Origin: Marisa cornuarietis
Lineage: Eukaryota > Mollusca > Gastropoda > Architaenioglossa > Ampullariidae
Reading direction: 5' to 3'
NCBI GenBank assembly: GCA_004794655.1
Contig: SMMW01000584.1
Span: forward strand, 1,724,501 to 1,788,500
Length of the DNA: 64,000 nt
In this document: piece after piece, positions 1 through 14,029 of the stretch
Layout of the letters: each line of letters starts with the position of its first letter
Position numbering within the stretch: the stretch's first letter is position 1
Translations under genes and position numbers: made by a program
Notes under the pieces: generated by a model
Told to the model about the DNA's origin: nothing
Seen by the model: the letters and a program-made list of their open reading frames with translations, nothing else
The model's database searches: none

Positions 1-547
1 ACATCGCATTATTACCGCATCCCTGAAGGAAATTTTAATTAAAATGTAACGTAGCTGCTGGCGCTGTACAATTCTTTTTATCTTACCAGACTGTCCTGAT
101 TTCGAAACCAAATCCTATGGTTTACCTTGACCTTGATATTAGGGTTCTTCCTTCTTTCGGTGTTTCAAGCTTTGCCTTATTTTTATGCAAAAATTTAATT
201 AACCTTTGTGAAATCGCTTGTGGGTTTTATAAAACAAACACAAATAAAAATGTTTAATACTTTGTTTATGCGTAAAGTCGGCATTAATTTGCCTTATCAG
301 TATGCAAGAAAACCACCTTGATCCTTCGTGTGCCTATGCTTTTTATTAAAGTTTTACTCTTTGCTTAAAAACGTTGAATCAGGATTATTTTGATTATGTA
401 CCAGTCACATCTACTTTTTTTGTATCGCGAAACGTAAGAAGTCCAATTTGTGAGCTCCAGCTAGCTCCAGATAAAGCGGAAATCCTAGATGCAAAGCTGA
501 AGCCAACATAGTGCCATCATTTTCTATAGCCAAGCGTCGTCAAACTC

Positions 548-720
548 CTGGAGGGAGATCCACCAAGCCGTTGGATCGAGATCCATTAAACCACCGGAGG
601 CAGATCCATTCATCCGTTTGAGGTAGATCCACGAAACCGCTAGGGGCAGATTCAGCAAGACCACCACATCAAATAATTGGAATGAGATCCAGCGAACCAG
701 CGGAGGGAGATCCATCAAAA
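548..720 (+). repeat. Degenerate minisatellite, AGATCCA-centred units
   Basis: About five irregular units share a GGAGG(C/G)AGATCCAxxAAxCC pattern at roughly 33-bp spacing. The minus-strand open frame across it (524-718) is a by-product of the repeat. Confidence 0.6.
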
Positions 721-2704
721 CGTCTCAACATGGCGACAGGAACGCAAGTTCCGCATGCACCATTAAGCACCCAGCAGAGGCGACATGCACGTTGCAACAC
801 ATCAACCTAGGAATCAAGAGATGTCAAAGAAGAGCAACAGTTTTAAGTTTAGATGGACGGCCACAGAAAAAAATGCATAAAAGAGATGCTCCACATCAAA
901 TGAAAACTGACGACTATACTGGAGTGGGACTAAATGGCGGAAGGGACATCTCGTCAGGCTTCTCGCGGACAACCACAGAAAATGGACCACAGTCCGCTGC
1001 AGACAATTGTTATGTTACCACAGCGTGCTATGTTAAAACACATTGCAAACCATGCAGACTACCATTAGAATAATTTGTTTCAAAATCAGGTAATTATTGT
1101 ATAGTTAATTTCTTTCCCTGTGCTACCTGTTAGAATTGGGATGAGCGTCGTGTTGACGGGAGACGTAGCTGGCCAAGAAAGGGAGGTAACTGACGATCAG
1201 CTACAGAAATGGAAATGAACCACTTAAAATTTGTTCAACATATAACAGGTGTGATCTGTTTAACTAATACAGAAAAATCCTGTAAAAATATAGTCCGCAG
1301 TTAGTTCATTACCGACAGAGTGGCCATGTTGGTTTACATTAGCAATGGCGTTTCTCCATTGCACATGCTATTCACCATTTGTAAAAAATGTCTTCTCAGA
1401 TTGACGATTTTTCCTTGTTTTGACACATTTGTAGAACTTTATCTTCCTTCTTCTCAAAACTTACGTAGAAAATGACAGTCGTTCAGTTATTTGAGCCAGA
1501 TTTACAAATCTTTCGCAACACTTCTGTATCAAAGAATCATTCTAGCAATTCTAGGACCGTTAAAAAAAAAAATTTAATCTGAATATCTCGTTAAAGATCA
1601 TGTGCCCTTGTCGGTTACATACTTTTTGGTCTGACTTGCGCAACATAACATTGAAAACAAAAACGCTATTCCACAATGTTTGTCGTGCCATTATTTGAAT
1701 GACTGCCAGTTTATTCGGTGTTTCAAACGTCAAGGACAAGAGCAAACATTGCGCAAAACGAACTTCGCAAAAGACCCCCTCTCCCGTTTTTTTTCATAGA
1801 CTGGCTGAGCGAAAATGAAATTGAAACATACATAGCACGATGAGTTGTGTATAAAAGCCCCCAAAACCTTTGATTTGTCGTCGCTCGAGGCTTTTTAACC
1901 TTTGCAGCGTCGATAATTAACCTTCTTCTAGTGGCCAACGGACATTTGCGGGGTCCACCGACGCCAGTGCCAGTTGTCTCGCGCTGCCCACACCACTGTG
2001 AGCGGGGTAAGATGGAGGAGGTTCGTGACAGAGAGCGCGTGAAGGTACAAATCCATACCTTGGTGTACAGAAGTCGATGCGGAAGTCGTACGGAGAAAAG
2101 CATGGGAGAAGTAATGAGTGTACATGTACGAAGTTCATAGCTACTGTAATCAATGCATGGGCTGGGAGAATGGAATAGTAAGAAAGAAAATTAGAAGGAA
2201 GAGAGTAGGGTAGGATGCTGAATATTATTAGTCATAACTTTTTAAGCCAAATTTATCTCAGCAGGTGCTTGCACTGATGCCATTTACAAGGGTGGCGAGT
2301 TTCCAAGCTAGAAGCAAAGGTTAAATGATGATGTGGATGCTGCTGCTGCTGATGATGATGGTGAAAATGACCTCTTTCTCTGAGGTATAATAAAAACCAA
2401 GTGCCGTGTCCTGAATGCCCCGAAATATGATGCAGTCAGTTAAGTAAAATACTGCAATCTAGGGTATTAGGTAACCGAGGAGTCCTAAAAGGTTAATGCT
2501 GAAGTTGGAATCACGTCTTATGGAGTAAGTTTCTTGGTATTTATCGCACCTTTTCTTCCAAACCAGCTGCCCTCCATTGTAGATTAGCATGCCACAAGTC
2601 TTTCTGACCTCAGCCAGTTCATCGCTAAGAAGACCCATCCATGGCGAAGGGGCATTAACGGCCGCTTACTGCCGCAGGAGCATGATTGTCCAGTCCCGTC
2701 AAAA

Positions 2705-2866
2705 GAGCTGTAGTGTGCTGGTCAAAAAGAAAGGAGCCACCACAGCCTGAATGTTCTCACGAAATGCTGCTCTATCGATATACCACAGGTTGTGGACGGC
2801 ACGAAACACGGAGGCGAGTACCGGATTGTCCAGGTTGACAGAGTGAGGACAGTACTAAGAGAGCGG
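2705..2866 (-). CDS. Candidate terminal exon, unrecognised protein
   Basis: The acceptor-like CACCCGCTCTCTTAG is followed by a frame reading YCPHSVNLDNPVLASVFRAV and on to a TGA near 2700. The composition is protein-like, but an overlapping frame (2722-2976) is also open and no family match is seen. Confidence 0.22.
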
Positions 2867-3049
2867 GTGACCTGAATCAGCCTGTGAGCTCGATTAGCAG
2901 GTAAATCAGTCACGAGGTTCAGAGTGTGGTCACGCCTGGGATTATAATCAGTCACACACGGGCGGAGATTATACATAAGAAAGAACTTTTACAGATATTT
3001 ACTCATTTGAACAAAAAAAAATAACAACAACAACAACAACAACAAAACA

Positions 3050-3697
3050 GTCACCCACCAGGCGTGTATGTTCTTGAACTCCGCTGCGCGTCTGGTGCTT
3101 AGAGCAAGGAAAAGGGACCATGCCACTCCTCTCCTTCGTTTTCTACACTGGTTACCCGTCTGTTCTCGCATTCAATACAAACTGTCTGTGGTGTGTTTTA
3201 ATTTCTTTGCTGGCTCCTGTCCTGACTATTTCTCTGAACTTCTCATCCCTTACTCTCCGGCCAGACAACTCCGCTCTTCCTCTGACAACCGTATCCTAAC
3301 TGTTCCTGTCACCAGAACAACAACATATGGTCACAGGACTTTTGGCTACTGTGCTGCAAAACAATGGAACTCTCTTCCTTTCCATATCCGCCATCTTCCT
3401 ACAATTGAATCTTTCAAATCTGCACTGAAAACGCACCTCTTCCTTGAGCATTACTCCTAACACAGTCCACAATGCTAGTCCTTACCCCCCCCCTTTCCTC
3501 TTGCTACTTTACCCATCACTATTTTTTCTGTTCCTGTTACCTGATGCCTGTGCTATCTGTTTCGTCGTCAGTACTGTCGTTTTCTTTCGTCCCCTGTGTT
3601 CTGTATCTAATTAGTCCACGTCCCTTCCCCATTTTAAGCGCTAAGAGCATGCTCTCTATGAGTGTGAATATGCGCTATACAAATCTTCATTATTATT
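3050..3697 (+). mobile_element. CR1/L2-like LINE, 3' fragment (RT C-terminus plus 3' UTR)
   Basis: An open frame at 3068-3460 encodes the typical C-terminal end of a CR1/L2-type reverse transcriptase. It has an AARLV motif, then HWLPV, a YSPAR.LRSS segment, a TYG.R.F..AA..WNSLP segment and FKSALKTHLF just before the stop. A roughly 235-bp 3' UTR follows, ending in GAATATGCGCTATACAAATC and an ATT-repeat tail. The element is severely 5'-truncated, next to an (AAC)n tract at 3022-3046. It matches the 3' ends at 40.5 and 41.1 kb. No RT catalytic motif is present, so it is a dead copy. Confidence 0.88.
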
Positions 3698-3699
3698 AA

Positions 3700-6600
3700 G
3701 TGCGTTGTACACTTGTGTCTAGTAATTGCCATGGTTAATATCTAGCAGTTCCCGTTACTAACGGGAGACTTGACCGTTCCTTCGCATATTGCGTTCTATT
3801 CGTTTTTGTTTGTTTTTGACAGAGCTCTACTCGTAGTTAATATCTAACTCCCACGAGGTGATTGCGAATGCTGTGCTCTGCGTTCTTCGTGTTGAGCACG
3901 CGCGTGCGCGTGCTCTTGTTAACAGGAACTCTTCTCCCTCTTTTGTCGAGTGAAGGTCAAGAGCGGGAGATAAAAATAAAGAAGAGCCGTGGCCGAAGAA
4001 AATAGAAGACAAATAATGGTTCAAGTTTGCGGAGTTTTAAAAGTCGGAGATAATCGAAGATAGATCGCGATACTGAGGGAAATATGATTCCCTTGTCTTC
4101 CCCGCGCCACTCCCTGCAGGCATTGCAATCTTCCAGGTGCTCGCCGTCAAATGCTAGAACTCGATCCCTGTGCGAGGCAGCCCACGCGGTCGCGTGAACT
4201 TCTTTGCTTGTCCAGTCCCTCCTCCCTCGCAGTGCTCTTTGGAAACAGCAGAGGTTGGAGTAGGCGGGGAGGGTGAAAATGAGAGACAATGAAAGGAAGG
4301 AGGAGTAGGAGAAAGGTCAGATGTCGTCGAAGCCGTGGCCAGAATAGAAAGAAGTAGGCTTTGGTCCTCTGTAATCAGCTTTTTTATGTGTCTTTCTCAG
4401 CGATTGTGTGTGGGGGTGGGGAAGGGTGACTTCACCCAGAGAGAAAAAAAAGAAAGAAAAAAAAAAGGTTGGAGGACTGAAAAATGCGAATGCCTGCCCC
4501 ACTGCCAACAAACCCGAAATAAGATAGCGATGTCCCGATGGTTTTATCTAGGTTGTGGTTTGGGAGAAGTAGGGCTCGCACGATAGGAATGACCTGCTGT
4601 TTCTTGTGTGCGACCTTGAGTTTTGATGATCCGAGTTACGTGACATTTGCAGAGCACATAATTCTTAATACAGAGATGAGAGATAAAGATGCTTCATCTC
4701 GAATCTATAGATGTTAACCGATGTCAAGCCGTCGACAGAAGATTCTTTCATCCTTGCTCATTTGTTTTTGCAACGTGGCAGCTGTGCTTAGCATCGCCTG
4801 AGCCATTTTTTTGGAACGCTAGGGTTCATTTCTCAGGCTACTCTGTCTGATGTGTAAAGCTAGGCTAATGCTGGCTCTGTATGCCCAGGTCTCAGCTCTA
4901 CCTCGTGAAACAGGGATTACCAATAAGCGGTCTGGTCTAACTTGACCTATAGCGACTAATGCCGAAGTCTCCGACACCGATATTCCGACTCGGATTTTGA
5001 TTGAGCCGTTTCATTCAGGTTCAATCTGTTTGAAAAATATCAGTATTTTCTTCTCGATCACAAGTATGATTAGTATCATGAGGAAATCTACGTCTGCCCA
5101 AAGGTTTCGGCAATGTGCTATGCCCACCTTTCAGAATGATTATAAAAAACAGTCATAATAAAGCAGTGTGGCAATCTGTGTGAGAGAGTAAATTAGTGAG
5201 TGAGTGACTGTGAGTGTGGCGGGCGCCGGTGAAGCCAAATTAAATCCACACTGTTCGTAAAATTCTCATCAAATGTGGCTTAAATATTGCTATTGAGTGT
5301 GGTCTTAGTGTTTGGTTCCCGTGCGTAGCTCCTGAGCATTTTGATTTTTATGTTTATTTTCTCCGTTCTAAGCTGTTACCAGTGGCTCCAAATAGAAAGA
5401 AACTACACAGAACAAGCATGAGCAGATTTGATAATTTAAGACGGTTGAGATTGACAATAACATTAACTTGAGCTTGCGGCAGAAATTAACCCGTGTTCCC
5501 AGCTAGTGTATAAAAAACAACAAAGACAAAAGAGACAAGGGGAGAAAGACAATTAGGAAACAAGGGAGCAAATAAAGGAACTGCGAATGGTAAAAATGAA
5601 ATGAAGTAATGACAATAAAAAGAAAGAAAGAAACAGGGAAGAAGAAAGAATATGAGAGGAAGGGAGAGAAGACGCTTGGGTCACAAGGATCTCAAGCACC
5701 CCCTTGTTTGGTGAATATATTTAGACGTGACATTACTCTGACATTAATGTACACGACAAGTCGACTCGCCCTGACATTAGTCTGACACTACTTGCCAGGG
5801 GACGTCAAGCTCCCACCAAATAGAACGTAGAGATGACCTTCGCAGACAAGGGTCTGCAACTCCCAGGCCAGCGGAACTTCGCCGAACATTCTCATTTTCC
5901 TCTCCGATTCCCAGACAGCATTCAGGGTTAAACGCTCGAGGACCTGCAGTTAAAAGGTGAACTATGCACACTGGCCTTCGTCAGGCCCTTCAATCACTCT
6001 TGGGAATAAAATCATGATACAAGTCATTGGCAGCGTCCCCAGCCTTATCACAACCTTCTGCATCATCTTGCTAATTAGCTGGCCTTTATTTGTGAGTCAT
6101 CTGGACTGTATGAATCAGACTCTGATTCATGTTGTTTTTGTCAAAACAGCTCGATTAGGGAAGAAGGTTCTTCGACAGAAAGGGATACAAAACATTAAAT
6201 GTCTGAGTCACAACACAATCCCTAATTACTCCATCGCTTACTGTCACCAATTATATTATATTATCAACTGTTACTAATGACTTGTGCAGGTTGGCCTGTA
6301 AGCATACACATCCTAGTGAAAGACGGATATAGACTTAGATATAGATTTATGAAACGTTGAACGAACATCGTTATAGATCACACTCAAGAAGAATGTATTG
6401 TACGCAAGGTGAGCTCATGAAAGCAGAAGTGGCTAAAATGATCTACACGTTTGAGAAACTTTTAAATACTGTAGCAATAGTTTCACACTGTTCGTTATAT
6501 GCGTTTGTGTGTTTGTACTTGTTTGTGTGTGCATGTTTGTATGTGCGTGTGTGTGAGTGTGCGCGCGCCCGTGTGTGTGTACTGACTGGTGCTGTTTTCG

Positions 6601-9600
6601 TGGCCCTGCTGTTTCTTTTATAAAAAGTTTCAAAAGCTTTCCGCTTAGCTCTTATTTCTTTACCTTCACCGTGAAGCCTTTTGCGTGTCGCCGTCAGGCT
6701 GTTAGAGCTTTATGCGAGAGCTTACTCTTAAAAACTGTCCTAAAACACTCCGCAAACTAACTAAACACAAACCTTGTGCACGCCTATGTTTAGTAGAATA
6801 TAATTTTATGCCTTCACCCATTGTTCAGTTAAACGTTGAACCAAAGTGAAGAATGATGCATTGGGTCAAATCGCGATTCTCGAATATGTTCCAAACGGCT
6901 GACGAAGAACGAATCGTCTGTCTTCAGGGCATCTTGAAACGACTAGTGACGGTCTAGCGCAGCATTCGATAAACTTAGTTTCTTCCGGGGTCGAAGACAG
7001 AGAGAAAGAGAGAGAAAATGATAGTCATGCACTTTCAGCCAGATCAGCGTACGTCAGCCAACTTTTAGCCACGTCAGACATGTCAGCAAGACAGACGCAG
7101 CAACCACATCACCATCGCCATCGGCGCCTGAGAACTTGATTGGGTTGGCAGATATCGAAAACCGCCACCATTTGCGAGACTGAAGCATCCAAGGGAAGAC
7201 GATTTTACTTGACTTGCCTCCTCTTGTGAGGGCGCTGCTGCATTGTAAGCAACACGTCCGATAATCCCAACTGTCAAACGCAATCGTGACTTCGCGAATG
7301 GAGGACCCGAAAAGAAAACTGCGGGCGGAGGTTTTTGGTGTGACCCTCAGAAAGCGATGTTTGACCTTTGCGACTTGAGTTTGACGTTCGTTTCCTCCTG
7401 CCCTGCAGTCGAACCGCCGCAGGATTACCTCCCCCCCATCTTCAGCCTTTCCTCAAGATTTTGCCATGATGAGGAAGTCGAATGTCGAGTGGATCAGACC
7501 AAACAAACTGATCTCCCGGTGTCAAAAATAAATTCGCCGCCATTAGCGACAGGGGGCGTCTTTCTAGCGATCTCCCACACTGACCTATGGGCGAGTGCAG
7601 GGCGAGTGCGCATAGTCTTAATTACGTAGAGGTCTTTTCAGATACAGACAACCATCTATCCAGTCTCGATCGAGCAGGGTGATATATTTACGGAAGCGAA
7701 ACATTTCATTCTTGAAGTCATTGAGTCTTCGCGCCCTGACAAAAATGAGAAAAAACAACCCCAGCTTGGGTCAAAAAGCGATCAAGTTTAAGTTCACACT
7801 TTCAAATAATGGCTGGACTGACGGGATAAGGTTACGGCGATTAAATGTATGGCATGATCGTCGCTGTCTTACATGTCTGAACTTTGTGTCTACTTCTGGT
7901 CCTTCACGGGAATGAGGCGTCAGTTTAGATCACTTGTTCGTCTGCTTCCTTCGCTCAGTATCAGTTGCTAGAAGGGCCCTCACTGAGTAATAGGGTTAAC
8001 TTAGTGTAAAAGTAAAAAAAAAAAAGAGTAAACGAAAAAGAATTCTTCTCGTGTAAGAGGAAAAACTTAGCAGAAGTCAGATCATTACATTTGGGTTTGA
8101 CGCTTACAACCATAGAACACAAACAATAATGTATGTTAACAAACATCCACTGGATCTGACAGGATTTGTTGCATAATAAGACAAACGTGCAGTTGAACTG
8201 GACTGATGATCTTTGTTATCAGGAATGAGTGCATTAAAAGTCACCTGCAGTTCAGTTGCATGTTCTCTTGCAGTAAACAACAAGGTGGGAGAGAAAAAGA
8301 GAAAACGACAATTAAGAGAGGAGTCACAATCGCATCTGAGGATAAAATAAATAATAATAAATGTACATGTGTATGGCCTTCCACTATATGATTTGAGTTA
8401 TTCTCTGAACGCTTATAAATGACATAATAAAAACTGTAGAAATTGCACAACAAATGAACACAGTGTAAACTACAGAAGATTGCCTAAGACTTCAACTGTG
8501 ATGCAGCGAAAAGGTGGGATGAAGGTGCTAAGGACGACGATGATAACACCCAGATAACAATGTCTGCCTGTCTTAAAGTCTTTAAATATACGTTTTACAG
8601 AGAACTCCACTTCAACGAAAGTCGCGACGTCTTACATTTAAAAGATTTTCTTTCCTTCCAGAACGTAAACCAAATCTGGCCTCGTTGTCCGGTCTGAAAC
8701 AAACGCATACTAAGACTTTATTCCGATCAGGAATTTTCATGTGAACTGGAGACGATGTTTTGACCGGTGTGTTTGCTGTTCATTCGTGCACGTACTGCGC
8801 ATTGTCGTCACAGGTGCAGGAAGTGGTCAGGTTGAAGGTCGCAGTCTATTCTTAGGCTGGAAAACTCCTCACTCATGATAAATCATATTACCGTTTCATT
8901 TCGCCCACACAGCAAGAGCATCTTGACAAATAAACCTGACATTGCTTCAGTGCTTCTGCCAAGACTTTGAAGCAAACAAATCATTCGAAGATATCTCTTC
9001 AAGGTAAGAGCGCTCTCAAGGGCGATAACTAGCGGGAAGCGTACGGCTGAGGCTGCAAAACACTTCAGTGGAGCCCCGAAAACGGTCGTTCTCAGCACTG
9101 GGCGGCTTTGGGTAAGCACATCATCTAGCAGTAGCTAGACGATCACTAGACGAGCAGTCTGTTATATTTTGGACAGATAACAAAAGGTGCAGTTCAGTTT
9201 CTCCAATCTATTTTTGCTGAAAGGACAGTTGTGACTGACATTTTGGTCTGTGTTAGATCTGTTACGCTTTACCGGAGAGGCTAGATTAAAAAAAAAGAAA
9301 AGAAAAGGGTTCTTATAAAATTTCAAGGCTCACATCGACCTCTGATTCCCAATTTCTTCTTGTCTCCAAACAACAACCAGTTCCAGGTTGTCTTACTGTT
9401 TGCTTAGATTCTACAGCATGCTGTATGTCTTCTAGGCAACCTGTTTTTTGGTAGGTGAACCACAATTAACAAAAAATTATATGTCTTGCATAACAGTTGT
9501 TTTCTAATGTTTATCTCCCAAATATTTTCCATTGAATTTATGGGATTTAGTGTTTTGAAAGACACCTAGATTTTTCAAAAGCAAATGTGTGAGCCCTTTC

Positions 9601-11080
9601 GACTACCTTCAAAAGAACACAAATTCCCTCATTTGTTTTAACCATGTGGTAGGTGCAATTTAAATGTCCAATAGTTTAAAAAAGAGAGAAGGAGAGTGAC
9701 TGTCCCAATACCTTAATTAATAAAAACCTTGACTATCGCCATTAGTGCACCGAGGGCTGTCACTGTTGCTTGAGTAAGTAAACAATTATTTTATGTTAAC
9801 AATATTAATCATAAGTATTTGTATGCATTATACAAACTGTCATTTATTTCTAAATACTGCATCAGATTCTTATGGGTTAATGTAGAGATCAAGATGCTTG
9901 GCAGTATGTTAAATTGATCTGGGGGCCCAAGAAGAATGTTATATGATCAGCGAAAAGAAGAACAAAATGTCCTAACAAATACGGATGTTAGCCGAATTCC
10001 GCACTAACCTCTGTGAAAGGCAAATAAGTCAGAAGAGCTTATCTTCAGCCACGAGGGTTTTAAATAACTCTGTTAAATAAACCTTTCACCCTACACTTGC
10101 TTTTGGCATGCATGCTTACTTGATGTGTTATTCTTGCTTCGAACATTTCAGAGTTTATCTCTTGCAGTAGAATCAAAAGTCGTATTGAAGGACTGAAAGC
10201 TATAATTAACTTTTACATGGAAATAATTGTTGTGTATTATGTCTACTAAAATAAATATAATATCGACACTACTACTGCGATCATGAAACGTGCTTGTTCC
10301 TCTTCAAAACGTCATTTCGCTCTGTCATTTGATTAGCCATCGTACGTAGTGTATATTTTATTAAATATATTCACGACAATACATTTCTTGAGTTTTTTTT
10401 GTCGTACAGGGGATCCAGAGTGGTTACTTTAATTGCTTCTGTTCATGCAAGAAAATTTGCTGTTATCAAACAATTAAAATACGCAACAAGAAAGGGTAGC
10501 ATATTCTGGGACTACCGGCGCTAAAATATGAATAATATTTAGTTAGGCTGCAAGCAAGAGGAAAGCTGGGATTATATGTAGACACGACCATAGACATTCG
10601 ATCTCCTTGTGTTTCAGAGCATGTATCTCGGAGAGTATGATGGTAATCCTGACTTTCATTCTAAAGAGAGATTTATTGTACTGAGCACCGACTGATTTTG
10701 CACTCTTGTGCACCTTTAAGTATTTGTTTGGAACCATCCTGATAGAAGCGACGATTTTTAGAGATGGCGTGAAGTGCAAACGTCAGACAAAATAAACGCT
10801 TTTTCTTTTGAATAATAAATTAAAAAACGCATGCTGACTTCTCTTGCTGTCAAGTCTTACTGTCTCTTCCGACGCCACTTCTGACAAGAAAATAGCGCCA
10901 AACCTACGCCCAAGAAACAAACTATTCCAGACATATCTTCAAGGGCGGCTTCTTTCAACAGACCGAATTACAAAGAAAGAAGAAGAGAAAAGAATTAAAG
11001 GAGAGACAGGCAAAAAGAGCGGCAAGGTTTTTTTCGGGTTTCATTTTGAGAGGAATACGTGAGCTGTACGTGACATGATC
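3700..11080. other. AT-rich non-coding stretch
   Basis: No recognisable gene. Features seen are a 9-bp hairpin around 3894-3915 with arms GAGCACGCG and CGCGTGCTC, a TG-rich patch at 6500-6580, and a purine-rich block at 5510-5670. Confidence 0.5.
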
Positions 11081-11084
11081 AGAG

Positions 11085-11285
11085 TTCAAGGAACATGAAG
11101 GTACGCTAAGGTTATCAGTGGAAGAGGAACATGACTGCATGGTTTTCAGTGTTAGTAAGGAACGTGAAGGTACACTAGGGTCATTAGTGTTAGAGAAACA
11201 CGAAGGTAGACTAAGGTGACCAGGAACATACAGGTGTGCATGTTTCTCAGTGCTAAAGGAACGCGAAGATAGACTCACCTGCTTC
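11085..11285 (+). repeat. Degenerate tandem repeat, about 35-45 bp unit
   Basis: Repeated blocks GGAACxTGAAGGTACxCTA..GGTxATCAGTG occur four to five times with drift and length change. The minus-strand frame over it (10955-11278) shows matching repeated peptides, so it is not evidence for a gene. Confidence 0.6.
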
Positions 11286-13560
11286 AGTTACAGGTGATCA
11301 GTAGTCACACAGCACTCACAGGTCACAGGTCACATTCACACAACATAACGACACAGGCACAGGTGAGGTGTGCATTTATTTCACTCTGTTGGTGAAATAG
11401 GTAAATGCGAATGCATTTCACTCATTCAACAGTTTTCATAACAACAGACTCGTCGCAAGATGTGTTTTTGTTGTGAGTGAAAATAAAAAACATTTTGGAC
11501 TAGAATAGGGAGGACTTGATAAAGCTCCGTTAAAGTGCGATAAATGTGCACGCACCTTCCTCTTCAGCCCACATCCACACACAAACACATACACGCACAC
11601 ACATGTAGCACATGCTTGCACACAATGATAACTCACTTTCACACGCACCCTGCACGCACGCACGCACACAAATACACACGCACAAACACACACGCACGCG
11701 TGTTCAAACAAGAATACGTCAACAAATTAATATCCTGGCTTATTCTGAGAGAACATTCCATTTCTGGACTAAAAAATTCGCATCTTTGTCTAGCTGAATA
11801 GTTTCATTTTCATGAGAACTTTCTATTTCATCAACATCTTTGACAATCAACACCTGATGGTTCAGGTAGAAAGCGTTACAGCAGATACATAGATGGGGGG
11901 AGAAGGCAGTATGTCACAACAAAAATAATGTTCATGATGAGAACAAATCACGTGGTAGGAAACGAAAGTTTTTATAAACTCAGTCTCAGTATCCGTACAA
12001 AAGTCCTTTGACAGTTGACAATGCATTACGACCAAAACGATTTATAAAAACTTAAGTGAAACAACAACAAAATTTAATATTACCGCGAATGTAAGAGAAA
12101 AAGAAAGAGCACCTTAGAAACAGGATCAGGCATTTACAAGTAAAAGTCCGTGTACGACATGATCGGAGGTGGAAAGTATTTCAGATGCAATGAAGTCTCG
12201 ACGGAAAGATAAAAGGAACAGATATGACAGCGAGTTCTTATTATTTTCTGTGAACGATGCAAAGATAATTCAAGATGTGGAAAGATCACAAAAGGTTATC
12301 TAGGGGAAAATATAGTACAACACTGTAAAGCTGTTGTAAATTTTGTGTAACATATACTAGTATCAAGTGTCTTCCAATATGTAGCATCCATCTGTACCAG
12401 GATAAGTGAGGCTGGCGTTAGTCTGGCGTTAGGCGGGTCACAGCCAGCACTGACGTACACATCATGACGGTCGCTGGAGGTGGTCGACGTCGGCAGAAGA
12501 CAGCGAAAGCAACGCCTTCGTACAACGTGAAACGGAAATTGCAGCCAAACAGCAACAACAACAACAACACCACCAACACCAGCGGCAGTCCTTCCAGAGC
12601 TACTGCGTGGTGGCAGGAGACGACGAATGAACTCCTACTATCACAGATCAAAATGGATATGACTCACAAATGCCGATCCCTGATCCGAGACTAATGGATT
12701 GGCTTGACTGGCTCTGCTTGAAGAGACAAGCCGCGTTTTCAAGGGTGACGACAACACTCGTTTTTTAAAAGACAGATGAATAAGAAGAAGATGGGAAATG
12801 GCAGGAAAAAAACTGAATTGAAACAAACAATGGTCTTTACGTCGTCTGAAGGGAGAACAACAAATGGTCTTTCAGCGTCTGACTCGTCGGTATCAAGAGG
12901 TAAACAATGGACAACTTTGGCGTTAAAAAAAATAGAGATGATACAGAACGCATGACCAGGTCTGTTACGGAAAACCGCCTGTTTGCAGCAATTAGAAATT
13001 CTCATTTTAGCGTTGTAAGTGTGTATTTTCTTGCGTCATTTCTGCCATGCAATTATTTTATGCTGACCTCTATTTGACAAAACGCTGAAGGAAAAATCCT
13101 GAAAAAAATGCCGATGAGACGGGTGAACAAATACCCAAGAAGCGCGGGTTTGCTGATGGGAAGGGCAGACAATCTGCCGACTCAAAAAGCATCAGAGATC
13201 GTCAAAATCTTTGATGGTCATCTCGGTAAACGTAAACAGCAGAAGATTGTCTTGATCCACGATGGCGCACGCATACCGTTCCGGTTGAGTGAAAGATTCG
13301 CTGTTGTGGTCACAATAAATATGTCAGCTATGGCTTCCGCTGCGTCCACAGTTTGATAGTCGTACCAATGACCGTTGTATTGAGAGTGATATGACCGCCG
13401 CATTCATACTTGCCTAAAAGTTGTGCTCGTTCACAATAATCAAGCTACAGTGTTTGCAGTTATCTCACTGCCACGAGTACAATGATCTGTTGTTCCCAAA
13501 GTCAAACATTAAGCCTTCTGCCGCGGTTTAAGGCAGAGGAAAGGTTTTCAGGGCGGAGTT
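11286..13560. other. Non-coding DNA downstream of the receptor gene
   Basis: Holds a CA/CACG-rich imperfect repeat at 11570-11700 and an (AAC)n tract at 12548-12575. No gene recognised. Confidence 0.5.
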
Positions 13561-13574
13561 CAAAATCATTAAGT

Positions 13575-13580
13575 TTTATT
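13575..13580 (-). terminator. Candidate polyadenylation signal for the receptor gene
   Basis: TTTATT on the plus strand reads AATAAA on the minus strand, 450 nt downstream of the receptor stop codon. This is a plausible 3' UTR length. Other AT-rich hexamers exist nearby, so the assignment is tentative. Confidence 0.4.
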
Positions 13581-14029
13581 CCACAGATTCCTATTTAAAA
13601 ACTTCACAGCCAACTCCAGCAGCTTATGCAAAATGCAAAAGAAGCTTCCAGTCCCTTCTTTAAATAAAACACGTAGAGCATATACAGTACGTTCGGTAAA
13701 ACCCCCTTTTTAAAAAAAAATAAAACAGTCAAGTTCGTGCGCATAAAGAAGTTTCAAACGTATCAAAAACGCACTTCAAAGATTGGAGATGTTCTCTTCA
13801 AAAACAGTTGTCGAGTCCAGTTGACCTGCTGGGAAATGCACAAAGAAGGCTAGGATTTGCACAAGCATGTCGTTGCCATCTCCACATTTACTGAGCAGTC
13901 GTCACTTGCCAGGGTGACTAACACGCACCCGATGGGGTTTATGGCACCCGCGCGTGGTCCTGTGGTCATCCGTCGTTGCGGTTTCACGAGGTTTCGCCGT
14001 CCCTCTTTCTCTTACCTCGCTGGCGAGGT

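Larger units (their letters stand above)
1..3040. other. Non-coding DNA before the first LINE fragment
   Basis: Apart from the minisatellite at 548-720, a candidate exon near 2.8 kb, and short GCT/GAT and (AAC)n simple repeats (2340-2360, 3022-3046), I see no gene. The block 1900-2150 is GC-richer and open in several frames, but lacks a convincing protein. Confidence 0.5.

Noticed and set aside
1723..2103. 126-codon minus-strand frame near 1.9 kb
   Set aside because: Three frames in the same GC-richer block are open and none shows a domain or splice signals that favour it.
3957..4289. 110-codon minus-strand frame near 4.1 kb
   Set aside because: The composition is partly protein-like, but no family, acceptor or donor could be supported, and the end of the frame is low-complexity.
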